From JAPPLG01 sp965199935 (GTDB lineage Bacteria > Bdellovibrionota > Bdellovibrionia > Bdellovibrionales > UBA1609), in NCBI GenBank assembly GCA_965199935.1, contig CBDATD010000002.1, positions 372,001 through 436,000 on the forward strand: a DNA stretch of 64,000 nucleotides, given 5' to 3'. Positions 62,101 to 64,000 of the stretch are shown in pieces. Positions within the stretch are counted from its first letter, which is position 1, and every line of letters begins with the position of its first letter. The position numbers were made by a program, and so were the translations under genes. The notes under the pieces are model-generated. The model had not been told where the DNA came from, made no database searches, and saw only the letters and a program-made list of their open reading frames with translations.

Positions 62101-63608
62101 CTTCGGTGACAGCTTTTCATATTGCATCTAAAGCAGGCGATTGGCGGGTTGCTTGCTTCGTACCGTTTGCAGAATCCATCGTTCTGTCCTCCAACATCGC
62201 ATTGATTTCCTCCATACAACACATTTACTGTGGGGAGATAGTTGGGGGAGGGTGTAACTGGCGTCTGACCGCAAATATTTGTACACATTGAGACTTGGCT
62301 GTTTCCAGCTCCTTTTCGATCCGCCACAAAGGCTGTGATTTGATTGGATCCGGCTCTCAAAGGCCATGTGGGGTTTTCACCCCGGTTGGGAGCAGGGTCG
62401 CTGAATTTAGCCACATATCTGCCTCTTCCCACCTGGGCCTTCTGATCTGCAGGCACCAGCAAGTTTCGATGTGAGAAGGTGGTTGCTGGACTGCCGCCCT
62501 TTACCTGTAAATTAATGCTTTCGATAAAAGAGTCCTGCGGTTGATCGTAGTCCAATAAAAATTGGAATCTCAGGGCCGGATCAAAGTCGTTTTTATCCAC
62601 TGCGCCTCCGCAGCGAAAAAGGTTGGAGCGGCAGGCGGCGGAGTAATTGTCTTGAGTGTCTTTGACAATTTTACCGCTGGTTTGTTTAAATTTTGGAGGA
62701 ATCTTTTCAAACTTCACTGTCAAAGCAGAGTTTTTATCTTTTATTTTGTAAGCTGAGTGATAGCAAATCTGGCTGTGGCGGGCCGCTGTTCCATGCACGG
62801 ATGCGGACAAACGCGCCAGCTTGCATTCGTTGTTGTTGTTGCAGATGTGGCAGTCTAAGACCTCCGTACTCCACAAATACTTTTCGCTCTTGCTGAGCGA
62901 GTAAACAGTGTCGCCTGTTTCCAGCCGGCGCGGAACAGAAATCACAGACTGCATTTTAAAAACCAGCTCGTCTATAGGAATATCTGTGTCTGTAGATTTA
63001 ATTTTTCTAAAAGACGGAAGCTGTTGAGGCTCCATAGTCAGTCTGGCAAAAATATCTCCTGTCGCCTGAGTGCTTCCGTTATATTTTACGCATTTATTGA
63101 ATTCATTTGCGGGACTACCGGTGGTAAAACTTCCGGAAAAACCATTTTGGCCGTTGCCGCAACTTTGAAGATCATGTAAAATTTCCCATTTTTGGCTTAA
63201 GAAATACTTCAAGCGGTCGTTTCGTGCATAACGTCCGCCGTGATGTGTATCATAAATAACACTTCCTTTTGTTATTAAAGGGCATATTGCTTTGTCTTTG
63301 ACATCTGAATAAGACACAGCGTCAGTATGCAAAACCATAAAACACAGGCCAAACTGCTTTTTTTTAGCTTGTTCTTGCAATACACCACCTCTGATATGCA
63401 TCTGGGTGGCGGTCAGCGTTTTCGACATACCGCTTATCAGTTCGTTGTGCATAAAATTAATATTGGATTGATTGGAGTAAGCGACTTTCACCTGCTCAAA
63501 ACTTCCCATGTACGTAGCCAAACCTATTGTTGACAAGCCCAAAAGAGAAAAACCCAAAAGAGAGCTGATCACAGAGAAACCGCGTTTTGATCCGTTCAGA
63601 TAATTCAT
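58815..63608 (-). CDS. Giant pilin-like surface protein with exchangeable C-terminus
   Basis: 1597 aa from ATG 63608, chosen because TAGGAG lies 6 bp upstream; an ATG at 63614 is too close to it. The N-terminus MNYLNGSKRGFSVISSLLGF and the hydrophobic helix after it fit a type IV prepilin: leader, G-F cleavage site, about 25-residue helix, though the usual Glu at +5 is Ser. The rest is a huge Cys-rich exported region with Ca-binding-like loops (DTNTDGDAS, NTDSDSDGDFFDE). The last about 470 residues consist of a constant front (repeat A), a unique Cys-rich middle and a constant end (repeat B); an alternative middle is stored at 53055-53711. It may be a tip adhesin of a type IV pilus or pseudopilus. 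The neighbour upstream is also an exported-type protein. Confidence 0.82.
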   Translation of the reverse strand: MNYLNGSKRGFSVISSLLGFSLLGLSTIGLATYMGSFEQVKVAYSNQSNINFMHNELISGMSKTLTATQMHIRGGVLQEQAKKKQFGLCFMVLHTDAVSYSDVKDKAICPLITKGSVIYDTHHGGRYARNDRLKYFLSQKWEILHDLQSCGNGQNGFSGSFTTGSPANEFNKCVKYNGSTQATGDIFARLTMEPQQLPSFRKIKSTDTDIPIDELVFKMQSVISVPRRLETGDTVYSLSKSEKYLWSTEVLDCHICNNNNECKLARLSASVHGTAARHSQICYHSAYKIKDKNSALTVKFEKIPPKFKQTSGKIVKDTQDNYSAACRSNLFRCGGAVDKNDFDPALRFQFLLDYDQPQDSFIESINLQVKGGSPATTFSHRNLLVPADQKAQVGRGRYVAKFSDPAPNRGENPTWPLRAGSNQITAFVADRKGAGNSQVSMCTNICGQTPVTPSPNYLPTVNVLYGGNQCDVGGQNDGFCKRYEASNPPIACFRCNMKSCHRRGINTHTGSHAARSSEPLDGVVPECAVEKSISVTPDMTAVSGAPSKKCLKTAASGLQAVDCGTGDSGGYNKGSLNNKSACFLDGKTQILKGGHSDSISAHKNCQQALSERQLAGSPDEDGAWREGILPSLSLAYNLDITDGSPGCSPTPPDGLSVKEFLECDGKIDLSLETRSDEGVVKKYYTFENYARYSAFLGDHKDSSLAGQAGVFVPIQRDAGGMFHSGWVQAHTHKKDRRAYFHREPFNNISFHDANAVKVVNNNDASKDLNELPKDYSRGQFLGRSRPIRPTYIKMSESIVDALPSVSNAVLDENRRLVLIHHWAFKGIQHAKKNLGSTSYPYLCRNLKADTYKNAFVTTSAAGSEMKHGYTHCRALNTDSDSDGDFFDETEYWVFAPPDSRELWASALQAVAPNAPRYPFPNPFKFPDGIPFWKNAFAGGKRQWALSYNYNDMSFNDYLESNKYDNIMAFTNDQLASPSAAWIGGLVPNDTNTDGDASTTGDNGTVTKAKSWTWKPDWENILLASSASEPRCLHSPRPAGILCPKDKVSEEASNTSILFDNNLQSSSATSLLTQLGQNRDNNTDLVSDIGVLSRNGRPLSVLALRAANSLPEFKNVLKLCRYNNSMGKLDLHQALMILGKDGNWPSNGNCSSFTTSNSQSSLQNSGVKSPYFKLHSNPETSNLKNLTASDFPKINKGIRSIIPLIAYHHMNARHVQNTDKFCRAWKREKKRRAVGNCLVKGYNNDSLSIGGNTHGIGITRTQRASNSCHPNNKNCSNANSHFQTALTAVNNRITAAQLEKTTKENRKNTITSTDLPNARSELTRITNENQSSCSRPCPACTPGSCSQPGRRTATGGRFPDGQCLWCGPKPANRASCPWRSSCFVENCRADTPPQDCTANNSCRVACTLIDNAQTVVTNLINEKDRLTTEIAALETEITKLNELKTCATPKVAAITTSSCISGINKELHSQNYMDSSLSSSCGSKTYFQTYFKSLAITFDEDALDSRCWSLEKLNPKYTFTFNDGVTNNLSGTIGVIGDTNQDTDWDKNAACNTLPAPNSLYSIPAQCSGHYKDLIDLTDNDLCNDDGINYSSQTCTIP
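59760..60233. repeat. Inverted repeat A, right copy (pairs with 52584-53054)
   Basis: Inside the large gene, coding the constant stretch KLDLHQALMILGKDG...NANSHFQT. Identity to the left copy ends exactly where the two unique middles begin. Confidence 0.85.
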
Positions 63609-63617
63609 ACACATCTC

Positions 63618-64000
63618 CTAAGGCGACACAATGGTGGTTTGTTTGAAAAATCTAATATTTGTTTTGTACTTGTCTGTTTTTCTGCTGGCGGGCAGCTCCC
63701 CTCTAACGATGCCTTCTTCAAGCCTCATAGGGTCTCTGGACGCGTATTCACAAGAAGTGTTTTCCACAGGGAAGGAATCCCCTTGAGCATCAAAGCTCCG
63801 GCACTTGCAGACCTCGCCGCCGCAATCCTCTGGAGGAGGGCAGAGCAGGCTGTGGTTCTGCACTTTAATGGAGCTTTGCCCGCCGGAGCCTTTTTGCCAG
63901 CAGATATAATCCGGCCTCAGCGCACTTCCTGCAGAGTAAACAGAATAGATGGAGCCGGGGCTGGAGGAGTCAAAGGCAATATCAATTCCCCTGGGGTTTC
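63618..64000 (-). CDS. Partial exported or minor pilin-like protein, 5' end outside window
   Basis: An open frame from the window edge to a TAG at 63618, four bases before the ATG-rich start of the giant gene. The visible 126 residues include NPRGIDIAFDSSSPGSIYSV, then CWQKGSGGQSSIKVQNHSLL and CPPPEDCGGEVCKCRSF, Cys-rich and Gly/Ser-rich like a minor pilin or pseudopilin C-terminus. Close spacing argues for an operon with the giant protein. The family cannot be confirmed from this part. Confidence 0.65.
   Translation of the reverse strand, partial: NPRGIDIAFDSSSPGSIYSVYSAGSALRPDYICWQKGSGGQSSIKVQNHSLLCPPPEDCGGEVCKCRSFDAQGDSFPVENTSCEYASRDPMRLEEGIVRGELPASRKTDKYKTNIRFFKQTTIVSP

Overview
The window looks like a chromosome segment from a Gram-negative, AT-leaning bacterium of the Bdellovibrio/Oligoflexia (former deltaproteobacterial) type. 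This is inferred from the gene mix: CarD, an RNase Y homologue, a FliA/FliL pair, tandem DUF507 proteins, TamB, many lipobox and signal-peptide proteins, and a lepA-lepB pair. No rRNA or other species-level marker is present.

Layout. 1-3.4 kb: end of a large secreted protein (paralogue of the one at 35.8 kb), then fliA and fliL. 3.6-18 kb: core genes, namely a SPOR protein, a UvrD/PcrA helicase, gltX-carD, rel-rpoZ, tyrS-RNase Y homologue-5-FTHF cyclo-ligase-zapA, a VWA lipoprotein, a subtilisin-like lipoprotein and L32. 18-25 kb: a TPR-like protein with TamB, then small secreted proteins including a decayed tandem copy. 25.4-31.2 kb: an AT-rich defence patch with a type II R-M pair, wrecked NYN and AbiEi/AbiEii genes, and a methyltransferase fused to an Mrr-type nuclease domain. 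31.5-35.8 kb: two small ORFs under palindromic sites, tRNA-Ala(GGC), a long coiled-coil gene, tRNA-Ser(GGA), and repeat-rich DNA. 35.8-52.5 kb: a large secreted protein, a porin-like protein, DUF507 x2, an FKBP lipoprotein, carA-pyrB, two signal peptidase-like genes with lepA, and an M23/TolC/RND operon. 52.6-64 kb: a large inverted-repeat locus around a 1597-aa pilin-like surface protein.

Two systems stand out. (1) Both tRNA genes are followed by a unit of about 206 bp that repeats the tRNA 3' end from position C56 and carries a structured RNA of about 155 nt. The Ala and Ser versions differ in sequence but keep the same three hairpins through many compensatory base-pair changes, and their outer arms are tailored to the host tRNA. 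The plan resembles the tyrT/rtT repeats of E. coli. (2) The C-terminal part of the 1597-aa protein has a promoterless, start-less second version in inverted orientation 5 kb away. The two share flanks of about 0.47 and 1.2 kb, have completely different Cys-rich middles, and each is followed tail-to-tail by a PD-(D/E)XK-like gene. Inversion through the shared flanks would swap the C-terminus, as in the PilV shufflon. Between the arms, 56.98-57.86 kb reads as a base-by-base blend of two known sequences, best explained as an assembly consensus of two alternative arrangements.

Other oddities are an RNase Y homologue that has lost most HD-domain metal ligands and a signal peptidase paralogue with Glu in place of the catalytic Ser next to a normal LepB.
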